DNA from: Crossaster papposus
Taxonomy: Eukaryota > Echinodermata > Asteroidea > Velatida > Solasteridae
NCBI GenBank assembly: GCA_037893245.1
Contig: JBAIAA010000101.1
Span: forward strand, 1 to 64,000
Reading direction: 5' to 3'
Length of the DNA: 64,000 bases
A program made the position numbers and the translations under genes. The notes under the pieces were generated by a model. The model had not been told where the DNA came from and made no database searches. It saw only the letters and a program-made list of their open reading frames with translations. Shown piece by piece: positions 24,379-37,400 of the stretch. Positions within the stretch are counted from its first letter, which is position 1; every line of letters begins with the position of its first letter.

Positions 24379-24454
24379 AAACCCACTTGTTTTTCTTTTT
24401 CAGTTTCATGACTAATTCGCCGAGCGCCCTCTATATATCGCTGCAACATGTCAT

Positions 24455-24871
24455 CAGGGGTGCGTTCCACTCAAGCCAACGTTAGCGTCGTTTGCGTAAG
24501 TGGGACGCAATGTGCGCCAATTATGTTGGCAAACGTTTATAGCGAAAACGGCGAACGACATTTCGAGCTGTTCGCTTTTGGCCAGTGACGTATTTTGAAG
24601 ATGGCGGAGAAGTTAGCAGCGGACAGTTTTCTTTTCCAGGTTTTGATTTATACTTTTCGTTATATAATATCATTGGTGGATTGTTCTGAGCGGTCACAGG
24701 GATCTTTTAAAGAAAAATTATGAGTTGGACAAAAAGCAGCCAACCAAACGACCTCACTGTCACTGGACGCCGCCATTTAAAAAACGTAGTTTTTAAAATA
24801 TCGTTCCACTTCGACTGGCGCCAACTCAAAACGTAGACGAACGTTCGCGCAAACAGTGGAACGCACCCCTG
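24455..24871. mobile_element. CAGGGGTGCGTTCCACT element, present only in copy A
   Basis: Perfect 17-bp inverted ends, 417 bp. Copy B (53240-53260) has no insertion here. AACATG occurs near both ends but not as a clean target duplication. Inside, at 24600, ATGGCGGAGAAGTTAGCAGC starts a short frame (MAEKLAADSFLFQ) ending at a CAG/GT, possibly a captured exon; that is speculative. Confidence 0.7.
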
Positions 24872-24935
24872 AACATGATTATCTACCAACAACACGAAGC
24901 AAACAAATACACGAAGCAAGTAAAGAACATTTATA

Positions 24936-25012
24936 TTGTGGCTCTGATAGAACATCGCAAATCGTGAATATTGACGTCAATATTCACGATGTCCCTTCAG
25001 AACCCCCATATG
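24936..25012. mobile_element. Short palindromic element with TGACGTCA core, copy A
   Basis: GTGGCTCTGATAG...CCCTTCAGAACCCCC ends surround the perfect palindrome ATCGTGAATATTGACGTC / GACGTCAATATTCACGAT. Counterpart in copy B at about 53319-53397; an expanded relative at 31065-31318. Confidence 0.7.
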
Positions 25013-25087
25013 CTTACATTTAAATAATTGAAATACATTTAAATATTAGTTTATATATATGAATAAATTAAATCTCAATAAAGAAAG

Positions 25088-25215
25088 CCAATGGGAGACT
25101 TTTGAGATGATAGCGGGCGCCCCACCGACCGGTTCTTTTTTTGTGTTCCCGGTGACGAAAACAATAGAAAAGGACCAGTTGGTGGGGCGCCCCCTATCGT
25201 CTCAAGAGTCCCCAT
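25088..25215. mobile_element. Hairpin MITE (GAGACTTTTGAGATGATAGC ends), copy A
   Basis: About 45-bp inverted arms including GCGGGCGCCCCACC and GGTGGGGCGCCCCC. The same element is in copy B at about 53484-53610, so it predates the duplication. Confidence 0.7.
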
Positions 25216-25432
25216 TATTGTTGGGGTTTTTACAATCACTTGACTTTCTGTCAACTAAAGTATAATAATAATAAGTTATGCAAAACATTATGAAAGTGTT
25301 GCTAGTAAAACTATATTCATTAATTGTGCTAATTAGAGTAAAACGCGTAATAATGTATTGTGTGATTTCACACTTTTTTCACGCATGTCGGAGTAGACGA
25401 ACCAGAATGTGTGGTTCCTCTGGTTGAACTGT

Positions 25433-25493
25433 ATGGTGTTCTAAAACAGAACTCGGGAACTACGACGCTTGCCTGTCCGTTGTAGAACACCAT
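25433..25493 (-). other. Predicted hairpin in the gene A 3' UTR
   Basis: Eleven-base arms ATGGTGTTCTA (25433-25443) and TAGAACACCAT (25483-25493), about 90-150 bp downstream of the stop. Copy B keeps both arms and lacks 8 nt of the loop. Functional significance unknown. Confidence 0.45.
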
Positions 25494-25581
25494 AGGTTTG
25501 CCGCCACTAAGAAGGTTCCCTGCTGTAGATGGTGTGCTGTTGTATAGGAACGTGTTATGGGTACCAGTCTCATGGAACCCT

Positions 25582-28500
25582 CTATTCACTCCAGGATACG
25601 TGGATAGTCACGTAGTCAGCAATTCCAACACCTCCACCTAATGCATACATTAATTCAAAAAAGTACGTGGCAACATGGTAATTAATCTGAAACTAACAAA
25701 TGAGACAAACTTTCGGAATGGTAAAAAATACCCTGCCAAATATAATTCCGTCAGAAATAATTTTAATCGATAGAATACAATTTGAGATTTATCTAGATTT
25801 ATCATATACATGTACTAGAACTTTCACTTGATATCGTTAAAATCATTACTAATGGAAGTGGCGTTTGGCGGCTTTTCGGCCTATACTTAGGTTGTTTACA
25901 ATGTAAAGTATATCATTTTCGGCTTTCAAAAAAATGTTTAGAAGTTTATTAGTTTTAAAAGTTATAATGACACTAAACTCCATGTGGAATTAATCCTTCT
26001 GGCATGCTGTCATTCTGAAAAAAACAATGAAAGAAAGTAATTTCCAAAGTTATGTCCCAGAGACTATCTTTTTCTCCCCATCATAGTATTGGTTTATAAT
26101 CCGTGAATGAAGCGCACAAACGTTGACACGACACACGTGCCTGTGTGGTGTCAATGTTTGTTGCTATTGTCGTTTACAATCCAAAAGAAAGATGCAGGAT
26201 AATCCTGATTTCTTTGCATCGTTACCTGGGGATGACATAGTGTGGCTCCATTCCGTCTGAAATATCGTAGTGCTATACATAATGGTGAACGGTTCAACCC
26301 AGGGACAATCTGGCTCCGGCCCAGCAAAGAAAAGCCATCCACTCTCGTCTGCGCAGTTATCTCCATCTTCGTTGATGAGGAAGTGTCGCCCAGGCCTGCG
26401 AAAAAACATTGCAAATGCAATTACATGTAGTTCAAAGCCTTGGTGCTGGTGCGTGTGTTTGGTTTTTTTTGTTTTGTTTTTTTGAGGTGTTGTTGTTGTT
26501 GTTGTTGTTGGGTTGGAGTTGTTTTTTTGGTTTTTTTGGGAGGGGGGCGCAGCAGGGTTGATCACCAATACTAAACAATAAGTCTTCATTCGTACCCACC
26601 GCCCAAAGATGGCGCTAAGAATGGCAAATTTCTTCATATTGCATGACGTAATGTCTTTGAGCCCCCATTAGACAGAATTAGTTTAAACAATTAGTATCCG
26701 TGTGCGCTTAACACGTGCGCGCTGAATGTACGTCTATTGGTCAATTCACTGGGCAACAAGCTAACCACATTGCTGTGAGATCTTGCGTTTCTTTTGCATA
26801 ACGTGGTGAAGCAGGCTAGCCAGTCCCAGCGCCCTACTTTGGGCGGTGAATACGAGACAAGTACGTAGCATGCAACGGCTGATGATCGAGAGTCATTTAC
26901 CAGGACTGGTGGCCTTCCATAGTGAAGTATGTGGCCGAGTATACAACGTCCAACCAGGGAGACGCCATAAGACGGTCTTTACTGAACCAGTTCACGATGT
27001 TGGAATTCACACCGTTGAAGATCAACTGAGCTGCGGGTTGTGCTTCATCAAAGTTGAACAAGGAAAGCTTCACCTTTTTGAGAAAAAAAGGGAAGGTTAT
27101 AGCCTATATAGTTTCAGGCTCGGAGCTCTTATATGTATAAGAGCTCCAAAGACATCAAAGACGTAAATGGTTTTCTTACCAGTTTTAGCTGGCTGCTGTT
27201 GTTGCGCCAAGCATCGTAGATAGACTTGTCACGGTAATGGCCTTCAAGGGTAGAGTCCCAGCGATTGTCGGTCCATATCTCATACAGGCTACGGTTAGAC
27301 GTAGTCTGGCCTCCCAGCCCCTTGAACGCGAGTTGCCACTGCAAGCCTGCCAGAAATCAAAGTTATATTGTGACGGTTAATGTCATTCAGGATTTACCTT
27401 TCTTCTGAATAAAAACATACCTATAGCAAACCCCTAGTACCCAAACCTGTTGTTTTCTGGTTTGTAAATAAGACCTCAATTTCACAGATGTCTACACCAG
27501 GGTTACTACAACGCTGTATTACTATTAGGGACATGGTGAAGATAATTATTTTCTGTCACTTCAGCTAACTCGTACGTACGACTCATATGTCGTACGTAGG
27601 ACTTATATGCCGTACGTAGGACTTATGAAATGTAACTCGTACGTACGACTTATATGTCGTACTTACGACTTATGAAATGCAACTCGTACGTACAACTTAT
27701 ATGTCGCACGCACGACTTATGTCGTACGTACGACTTATGAAATGTAACTCGTATGTACGACTTATATGTCTTACGTACGACTTATACCGGAAGTAGGCCT
27801 ACGCCGAGCCTCATTCGGTAGATAGCACTAGTTTGTCCGCCATCTTTGCATTGTTTGCCGTCCGTTTATTAGTGAGATTAGCCTTTGCTCAGATTGAAAT
27901 TAACTTGTTTAGCTTTAAAGTTTCATTTAACTCGTATGTACGACATATAGATCGTAAGTACGACATATAACTTCGTACTAACGACATAATAAGTCGTACG
28001 TACGACATAATAAGTCGTACGTTAGCTGAAGTGAGAGAAAATAATTATGTTCATCATGTCCCTAATACAGCTTCGTACATTACACTACAAAATATACACA
28101 AATTATTCTCATAAACTAGTGTAGTAAGATCACAGCCATGTAGTATTTTGTGGTTTTGTAAAGAATTGGCTACGCATTGCTGTTTCCAATTCTGTCCTTC
28201 CCCAAAATTGTAAAAATGTACTGATATGTGCACTAGTAGAAGGAAGATAGAGAAAATATTTGTGGAAATTGTGCCTTTGATGATACAAGCACGAAATTTG
28301 GCACACATTCAGAGTATGTCATGAACAATATATTTTGCCATAGGGTCAAATATAAATAGAATAACAAGCAATGGCAGCATTTTTTAAAAAGCAAGAAATA
28401 TTGCTTAGATTTTACCTATATTTGTTTCAAAGGGAAAACAGCCAAATATCTTTCTCATGACATACTCTGACTGTGCGCAAAAAATCCCATGCTTGTATCA

Positions 28501-31500
28501 TCAAATGCACAACCCCATCACCTATCTATAGACTGGCATTACGTACAAGGCGATGCAGAGCATGTGCGGTTGGTAGAGCAGCAATAGGCGTTAGCGAATT
28601 TTTTAGGAAAACCCGTATGCGGGATGAGGTTCTCGTCTGCGTTCCCATTTACGATGTAGTAACACTCGACGTATTCCCAATAGCTACAAGGTGCCAACGC
28701 GGCGTCTCTCCCTTCAACGTCGATCAAGCCCCAATCGTAATCGGCAAAGCCTGCTTGGTAGGCGTCATACAGCTGGGCTAACGTACATAGCTGCATGCCA
28801 TACTGAGAGCAGGCGTGTCTGACTACAGACAAGTAGTCATTAGTAGTAGTATCGAATACCTCAGTGGTTAGGATGATATCAAAAACATCTTAAGAAAAGA
28901 AAAAAAGAGACACAAGTTGTACGTTATTTATACACGATATGAGAACGCTGTTAATTATACGTTGTTAGTATTTGGTACATCAGCTTTGGACGATGTTCTT
29001 GCGGGGGTTATAATGTACCGTCTATAAGCAGTATATAATAGAAGGTGCCAACAAAATTACAGAAAATAATCTTGTGAATTAGTTCGGAGAAGTATTCCAT
29101 TATTGTACAGTATTTTCGGTTGTACATTTTGTGAAAAAAATATCAGAGTTGATTCACCAGTCACCAACATTAGCCCCAATACTTTTGTGTTGATGATAAT
29201 TTCCATTATACAAAATTATATGAGGGTTATGTACCTGCAACATGGATTTTACAGTGACATAATAATATTGGTCGTTTTAACCCAAATACCCAATATCAAG
29301 ATCAAAATAACCAATATCAAGATCAATATAACCAATATCATTAATTATTTTGACCAATATGACTAACCTACTATGTTGGTTATTTTGACCAATATTTGGG
29401 TTAAAATGGCCAATGTCTTAGCTGGACATAGTTTTTTCCAATCACATAGTTATTTTCAACCAATCTGTTTTTACATTGATAATTATTAAGTCTACAAAGA
29501 GTTCATTTACCACTGGCGTTATTTTCCAAGCAGGGAGGTTCTTGGTTTTCAGGAGCAAACAATTCCAGTGAAACGTCGCTTGACTGCAAACAAAATAAAA
29601 GCAATACGTTTTTACGTATGTAATTTCTAAACCAAATTCAACAAGATGCTGGTTACTCTTTTAAATTCACGTGGTTTAATGTCGGTTTTCCGATTTCAGA
29701 TTAGAGTTCACGCGCACGTGACTTGCGTCGTTATCGTTATAATGATACCGTTTATTGGCTCTCAAGGTTGGATTTGAATCATTCTCAAGTTAAATATTTT
29801 CTGCCACCTGTTCAAACTCAAATTAGCAATTTTGACCACTACTTATAACAAATTGGCGGATTAATATATAAAAGTTCTCTTCTTTGTGTGTGTTGTGTAT
29901 ATTGTACATGCGCTTGATAGGTTACATACGTTTTTTTCCTATTCGGCCTAATATAACGATTCTTCTGGTTGCCTGGCTAGGAAAACATAATAAACCATTA
30001 TTTTGTTCAGCACCGTAAGACCGTAGCCCCACCATTCTTTATCTCGACTCAAATTTAACCTCAGGACTCGTTGCCATGGTTAACTGACCAATTACCGTGA
30101 TTAATCATATCTGAACGTTCGCAATCGTCTCACGGACTCTACATTATCGACTCTGATATGAGGCTGGACTCGGTATACCTTGCGAGAACTCAATGTGCCC
30201 CAAACTAATTTGAAAATTTGCGGAGAAATTTGTTCATATACGAACGCGAAATTTAACAATTTTTTGTTGGATGAAACTCAAACATACCACGGACAGTATA
30301 CGTCTTTATGAAGCACCTTCATCAATCGCAAAGGAAGTGTCATATATTTGAATTGCCGCGCAAGGACACGCAGCGTACACATTAATTTGTAATCATGCTG
30401 GCTAAACACATGCTCTATACAATAATTATGTATTTGTGACAGAGTATAATTATATGAAAAGTGAGTAGCGTACGGAAGGCCGTTAGGGCCATGTACCTCT
30501 TTCATGTTTACGGAGATGTGTTTCTCTTCACGGTTGTTGCGTTTCTCTTTCATGGTAGCTCAACTCTCTTTCAGGGATTTACAGTACCGTCAATTTGTAG
30601 TTGACTTGCCTTTGCTATCTCACAGTCAAAGTCGAACAAAATCGGCACAATTTTGGTGCAAAGTTACTAACTGAAATACATGTACTGAAATACTCATTGT
30701 ATTCTTGTTTTTAAATGCAAATGTGCGTCTTTCGTGTTTAAAGATGGACTACAACGAAAACTCACACATTAAATTTATTATCGGACCTTGTTTATGTTGT
30801 GTTCAGGTAACACTTTATTGTTACGGTCATGTTTTTCTCTAAATAATTTTGTTGCAATTTGACCGAGAAAATTAGACCTCGATTCTTCGATTTTGAAATT
30901 TCCCGCCCTGTACTGGTTCCCGGCAAAGATCCACTGAAAACCACAATGAAATCCACGATATAGTACCAGCGGACTTGTAAACCAGCGAAAAGTGATGACG
31001 TACTACCCATGAGCAACCGAGAGTAAACAAAAGACGCCATGTTATTCCGTGTGTATTATGTATGTATGGTGGCCCTGAAGGGACTCCGCAGATCGTGAAT
31101 ATTGACGTCAATATTCACGACAAATTTCACGACTTTCCTCAAAGTCGCGAAAATAGACGTCAAATTTGACGTCAATATTCGCGACTTTTCTAAAAAGTCG
31201 CGAATATTGACGTCAAATTTGACGTCAATATTCGCGACTTTGAGGTAATTCGTGAAATTTGTCGTGAATATTGACGTCAATATTCACGATCTGCGTAGTC
31301 CCTTAAGGGCCACCATATGTATGCGTCTTCATGGGTAGTACGTCACACACAAAGTATGAATTATTCATGAGTTAAGGGCTTTTGCTGAAACTGAGTTTTT
31401 CTGGGTCGTAGAACGCCGATCAATTTTGTGTTTTGTTTGCATGAAGGAACAAGTTTTATTGAATACTAATGATATATTAGTAATCATTATACATTTCTCG

Positions 31501-34432
31501 AACAAAAACAGCAACACAGCCTTTATCATTATTCCGTTGTAGTCCATCTTTAATTATTTTCTCCCACGATCTCGCCTTCTTCACAGTTATACTCTTGTTT
31601 ATGTATATTTTTAATGGATTTTAGATGTAATAAGATGTTCATAAGCCATCTTTAATTCAAATAAGGACTGAGGGGAGAACATGATCTTACCAAAGCAACG
31701 TGTCAACCAAGCTTAATTCTCCTTCCTTTATATACTGAAACAACAGAAAGGACATCCGACAAATGATGCTAACGTGTGTTGAATAATACCTGAGACTAAA
31801 ATACCTAAAGAGATAGGAAGCAACGACCGACTCCCATTGTCACGCCTTCGACCGTATCCTACAGAGTCTGATGCGCCTGTGCATCTTTCGACGACAGCGG
31901 CGCTATTCGCGTCTTGACATCCAACATCGCGACCATATCGAGAAATGCTAGCTCCCAAAACATGCGATATTTCGACGCATTTTTCACGACAAATAGTCAG
32001 CGAAGTTATAATTTTAATTGATGTAAGTTTCAATCCGATAATTCTTTACATAAATATGTGCTTTGGGTTATATTAAGTTACGTATAAAAGAGAAAATAAA
32101 CCGATACCGCAACGATGTTTCGTCGTTTTACTTCCGTGTGACTTTGTATACGAATTCGGAAGTCCATATTTTCGGCGATGTTGCCCTTAAAAATGACCCA
32201 TTTGTGCTTTAATTCACGCAATACTGGTGATATATAATTTGTTTGTAGAAGCTGTTTCATACAATTTGAACTTTGGACCGTGTCACGTACGTTTTTAAAA
32301 CATTACCAGATTTTCAGGGAATCATCACAAAAAGTCCAGAAATCAGGAAAAAATACGATTCTGTTCATTTATGATCTATATTTCACATTTTAAGTAAAAA
32401 CTGTGACTATTTTGCATCAATTAAAGTTGCAATAATCATTAAAATATCAAACATTAACATGGTAGATACATTTTAAATATGTTCCTGTGTGCACTCAATG
32501 CATTGAAAATAGAATATTATATTTCATATTCCTATAATTTAGGTCAACAAATTGTGTATTTTGGGGCAAAAATGGTTTCCAACATGTTTCCAATGTGTAT
32601 AAAAAAGGGTCGTGATGTTATACAAAATACCTGGTTATCATACTACATGTATTGCCTAGGTCTTATTATTACCTTATTTAAAATGGATTGAATGTATTTT
32701 ATTGATGTCAGAGTAGCCTATTCACTGAATGCAATTTATAATGAGCCATGTTTTTGATTATCATACATATTTGGTGCTTAAAAAGCGTTTTTGTGATTTT
32801 TTTTTACAAAAATGGACTGCCGAAGTAGTGAAAGGCATGAATACAAGAGTTGCCAGACTCAAAAGCATGTAATAATATTAGAGGTTGCCAAAGGGTCATG
32901 TGTGTACTAAACACATCTATCACATCTAATACAAACATGTAGATTGATTGATCTTGACGATCTTAATTTTGGGCTAAAATTTATATTTTTAATGATTTTC
33001 ACAAACACAACATGACCCCGAAACCCCGATGTTGATGTATATTGTTTGTTACACAATGGACATTGGTAGTGTTTGCGTGATTTTTCTTTCGGTTTTGAGT
33101 CAAGATTTTCTTTGCCGTCATTTTTGGTTCAACTTCAAGAATCTCATCGTTTTCGCTGCTTAGCCACTCGTTTTCTGATCCCAGAATCTCCGCTTGTTCG
33201 GTGTCAGTCCAGTTGCCTTCTCCTAGAACATTATTTAAATCTATTTATGCCCAATTTACAAAGTCATTTAGATCTGCTAGTGCCATGTCGCTTTTTAATA
33301 CGAAGAGTTTTTTAATCACGTTGTTTACAGTTAGCTGTCAAATTTCTGAATAGTCTGGGTCAGTAAAAGGTCGCCACAAAGTACTCTGTACATGCGCACA
33401 AACGCTCAACTCCTAATTTGGGCCGACGAAACAGAAGCGACTTGCTCGCCATTGAGTGGATCGCGTAATTAGCATAACAATACCGCATAGGACGCTGTGC
33501 ACAGACAGAGCCGTCTGAAGTGCTTGCTTCCTATCTCTTTAGGTATTTTAGTCTCAGATAATACGAGCTATTTAGGTACACTAATCATTTAGAACGCCTT
33601 GTACCAAAATGTGACCCAACCCTGTTAAATAAGTCTTTTAACCCTAACTCCCTCACCATTGTTATTGAACAATACAATTCCTTCAAAATCCTCCAACTTC
33701 CTTTGTTGTGTAAGGAGTTAGGGTTAAAGAGTAGTTTTTAGTGTTTAGTTTTTCAAATGTATTTGAAAACCCATTATTCGATCTTCATTTTGTGCATCAC
33801 TCAGGTTGACACCCCAGGCAGATGAATATAAAACATTCATCACGGCGAAGGAAGAAAGTTGCAAATTGGGTTTTAAAGTTATGGGATTCAATCGGTGATT
33901 TGGCAGCCAATTTATTGTTGATTTTGTTATTACAATGAGATTTACAAGACATGTAATTGTAATTTATGGCCTTTTCGAAACCTTTGCTTCATCTTCGTCT
34001 TCGGCTTCGCCTCATTAAGAAGCAAAGAGAAATGGAAGCAAAAATATTCGATCTTTTGAGTCCACATCAATCGATTGAATGCTTCTGAAGCACTACAGGC
34101 ATCAGAATGTGGCTGGGAATCTAAAATCGCCTTAAGCCAAAAACGAAGATGAAGGCAGGGATTCGAAAAGACCATTAGATCTATATAGTAGTTCTAACCC
34201 ATCGCTTGACAGGGGCGAATCTCGCGTTAAGGAAAGGGAAGGGGGGAGGTGACATGGGAAGGGCGAGTCTAAGGTGTGTCGAAGGCACGCTCCACCTAGG
34301 ATAATTTCTCATACATTCCTATAGGCAATTCGATAATAAAATGTTGAAACTGCAGCATTCCCTTTATGGGACCAATTTACACTTTTCATAACATCAGTCA
34401 GTGGCTGAATGGGAGTGGGGAGGGGGGGGGGT

Positions 34433-34463
<31 letters not shown>

Positions 34464-37400
34464 GGGGGGGGGGGGGGGTGGAGGATAGAGAGGGGAGTTG
34501 GTGGTGCCACCCCCGTCTATAGATTCGCTACCGTTTTGCTTATCTAAAATAAAGGGAAATGGCCTTTGAAAAATCAATTGATAAAGTAAAACTAATTTGA
34601 ACTTGACTTTGCTTAATTTAAATTATATTCGTTGTTCTTTCCTGAAACCCCTTTTTAAATTATAACAACCAAATTGAAATGGTTCCTCTCAGCCCTAGTA
34701 CTAGCCTATGGAGGTAAACAAAAGTAGAACAGGGTAAAATGTTTTTTAAAGTTCGTGTGTCCGCGCTTTTAAGGGGTTACACCCGGAAAAAATATATTTT
34801 CAAATTGAATTGATAATTTTCTAGCATTGCATTTATTATGAGCTTTCGATTTGTTATAAAACATCCCACGAAAACAATAGGCCAACGGCGAGTAATTAAT
34901 TAATTAAATTATAATTATGAATTAGGGGTGTCCCAGTATGCACAACTTAACTGGCATGGTGCGCGCAATTGGCGCAATGATAACAACCACTTTTAAACAA
35001 TGTGTAAAGGCCTGCCAATGCGTTTTCACGAAGAACAGAATTTGGTCAAAATTATTATTTTTTTGAAATTCGTTTTTTGCCCGAAATCGATTAAGTGGAT
35101 AGCAACGAACATTCTCGCGAGGATGATTTTGTCAAAATCAGTTTGAATCATTAAGATTACGAAAATCATACAGGGGACAATTTTACCCAAATCGTATTTT
35201 CAGTTTTCACGAAGATACGAATTATAATTTGTCCCTGCGTAGATAAAAAATAACGTTGCTCCGAGTGCAAAAACAACGCGGGTACATAATGAATTTTTGA
35301 GTTTGCACGAAGAGACGAATTCTGCGCGCTATAGGCAAAAAAGCCCCCACCGTAATTTTTTGAATTTTCACGAACAGACACATTTATATCTACATTAATT
35401 ACTCGGCACTTAAGTTGTTTAATGTTCTTTAATTGGTACACTTTTTAGGTTTGAGACCTTACCATTCTGTACGTACCAAATATAAGTAATATGCAAAAGA
35501 AAAAATTCACCGTGAAAGAGTGACCAACTTAAAACCTGATTTTCTCAAAACCAAAGTGCAACGCCGCTTTTGGGGGGCAAAAATCGATTATGTGGATACT
35601 ATAGCAACAAACATTTTCGCGAGGTTAGTTTCGTCAAAATTAGTTTGAATCATTAAGATCACAAAAATCAAATGGGGGTAAATTTCACCCAAATCGTAAT
35701 TTCAGTTTTTACGAAGAGAGGAATTATAATTTGTCCCTGCGTACTTAAAGTGGGGTAAGTGGGACACTGGGGTAAGTGGGACAAGTCTAGGTTTTCTTTA
35801 TGTATTCTTTGTGAATAAAGCTTCACTGGAGTAAAGATTGTTTTTCTTGTTCGAACAAACATATTCATCAAACGTGGCAAATTTCTAAGCGAAAGATTTC
35901 TCCCTAAAAAATTAATTCTTTTGTTTTAGTGAACAAAAGAGGTTAACGTGTAGCTCCTTTTCGGGAGGAAAAGAGTGATTTCCAGCCGAATTTCAGGTCG
36001 ATTTTGTCGGGAATACATTCTGTGAGACTGAGGTATGTATTAACCAGTTACGTTATTTGAATCATTAGTTTCTTGGGATTTTTTTGGTGGATTTTTAAAA
36101 ATGTTGCCATGCATAATGTGCCTTGATTGTTTCAGCGTTTGACATTCATTACTGTGGAACTGTATTGCCGAATATTATGATTAGTTCTTTTTACATTTTT
36201 AGTCGTAAACAAACAGGATTATTTAGCAAACAATGTTTGGCTGTAAGTTGATCTTTTAAATACATGTTACAGTCCTTTTCAAAACATATAAATGACTTCG
36301 TCATTGGAAAAAGGATGAAAAATTACTAGACCGAATGCAAGGTTTGTGTCGTAATGGCGGCCATTTTGAATTCTCAACACATGCATGATGGACACATATT
36401 TCAGCATAATATTTAATGAAATGTTTTTGATACTTGGTGTATTTTATTTTTGACTTGCTTGCCATCTTGTTCTTACATACATATAAATATCAGATTTTGT
36501 ATATCAAATGTATTGTATTTAATTTAAATTTATTTTTATTTGATATATAGTAATTGTATGTAGACATTTCAAGGTTGGGTATAGGCAGGCTTTAGGGCTA
36601 CAGTGTTTTAGTACACTGTTGCCTACCCTGGCCAGCTTGGAATGTTTTCTTGTCTTTGTTTAGATCTCAATCCTTTATCATTTGTCTAACCTCCCCCCCC
36701 CCCCCCCCCCCCCCCCCAAATAGACCACATTCTTCACTCCCTATTTCCCTTCCTTTCCCTCCGTAAACCCACAACCATTCGTCACTCGCCTACCCCACAC
36801 ACTCACAACTCCCCCCCCCCCCACTTGACCACTCCCCTCCTCACCCCTCCCCTCTTCCACCCCTCCCCTTCTCCACCCCTCCCCTTCTCCACCAATCCTC
36901 TCCTCAACCACTTCAATCCTTCCCCAATCCCCATTGCATACTTTACTTCTCATTTTCCTTCGTTTCCCTCCGATAACCCCATCCCCAACTGACCCCAGCT
37001 CTCTAATCCTCTTTACCTCTTGAATAATTCAGTTTTGCTATTCAAACTTATTGTTTCTGTTATATTGAAAGCATATTGTTACTTTATACTTGCAATGATT
37101 TCATGTACAGCTGTATAACATTGTCAATGTACTGTTTTTTATTTCTTGGCCGAATAAATAATAAATAAATAAATAAATGAATAATAAATAAAAGGGATAG
37201 TGCACTGTGTTTGGGGATTGTAGATTTCATGTTAAATTTTTTGAAGTAAGCTTATGCGTCTAATTATGAGGAAATATGCATATTTTCCATGTGTCCCACT
37301 TACCCCATTGGTTTGGGGTAAGTGGGACAGGTTGGAATTAGCATTGATTGTACACATGAACATGTACACTGATTTCGGACATGATGGATGCATCCAAAAC

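Larger units (their letters stand above)
21307..25581. other. Intergenic region between CRAL-TRIO start and gene A 3' end
   Basis: No supported gene. It contains the 21947-22212 MITE, the left edge of the segmental duplication near 22527, a poly-C/poly-A tract near 24344-24380, the CAGGGG element at 24455-24871, a GACGTC palindrome at 24936-25012 and a hairpin MITE at about 25088-25215. The frame at 22436-22714 is not conserved in the second copy. Confidence 0.6.
22527..35520. repeat. Segmental duplication, copy A (repeated at 51825-64000)
   Basis: Direct repeat about 28.4-28.5 kb upstream of its partner. Homology begins near GAAGTTAAGGAACCAGACTG (22529 / 51828) and is still continuing when the window ends, where base 64000 matches about 35521. 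Similarity is mosaic: nearly identical across roughly 25.4-27.5 and 31.7-35.5 kb, weaker across 22.5-24 and 28-30.6 kb, with private insertions on each side. It carries gene A exons 2-7. Confidence 0.93.

Noticed and set aside
25368..25589. Minus-strand 73-codon frame MNRGFHETGTHNTF
   Set aside because: It begins at the gene A stop codon region, lies in the 3' UTR, and an 8-nt difference breaks it in copy B.
28543..28546. Donor at GTAATG (28542) for gene A exon 3
   Set aside because: It would leave the wrong phase for the next exon; the GTACGT donor four bases earlier joins CCT T to GC TTG CAG in frame (PCLQWQLAFKG).
30278..30553. Minus-strand 91-codon frame beginning MKEKRNNREEKHIS
   Set aside because: Copy B has an extra base that breaks the frame, and part of it is an arm of an inverted-repeat element.
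31728..32033. Minus-strand frame ending ISLGILVSGIIQHTLASFVG, present in both copies
   Set aside because: It crosses the inverted-repeat end of the 1768-bp element and its N-terminal half is frameshifted in copy B.
33073..33315. Plus-strand frames starting MRDFSFGFESRF in both copies (also 61594-61932)
   Set aside because: Different frames are open in the two copies because of a one-base difference; inside the 1768-bp element and not transposase-like.
36741..36953. Minus-strand glycine/glutamate-rich frame
   Set aside because: Low-complexity translation of a C-rich tract.
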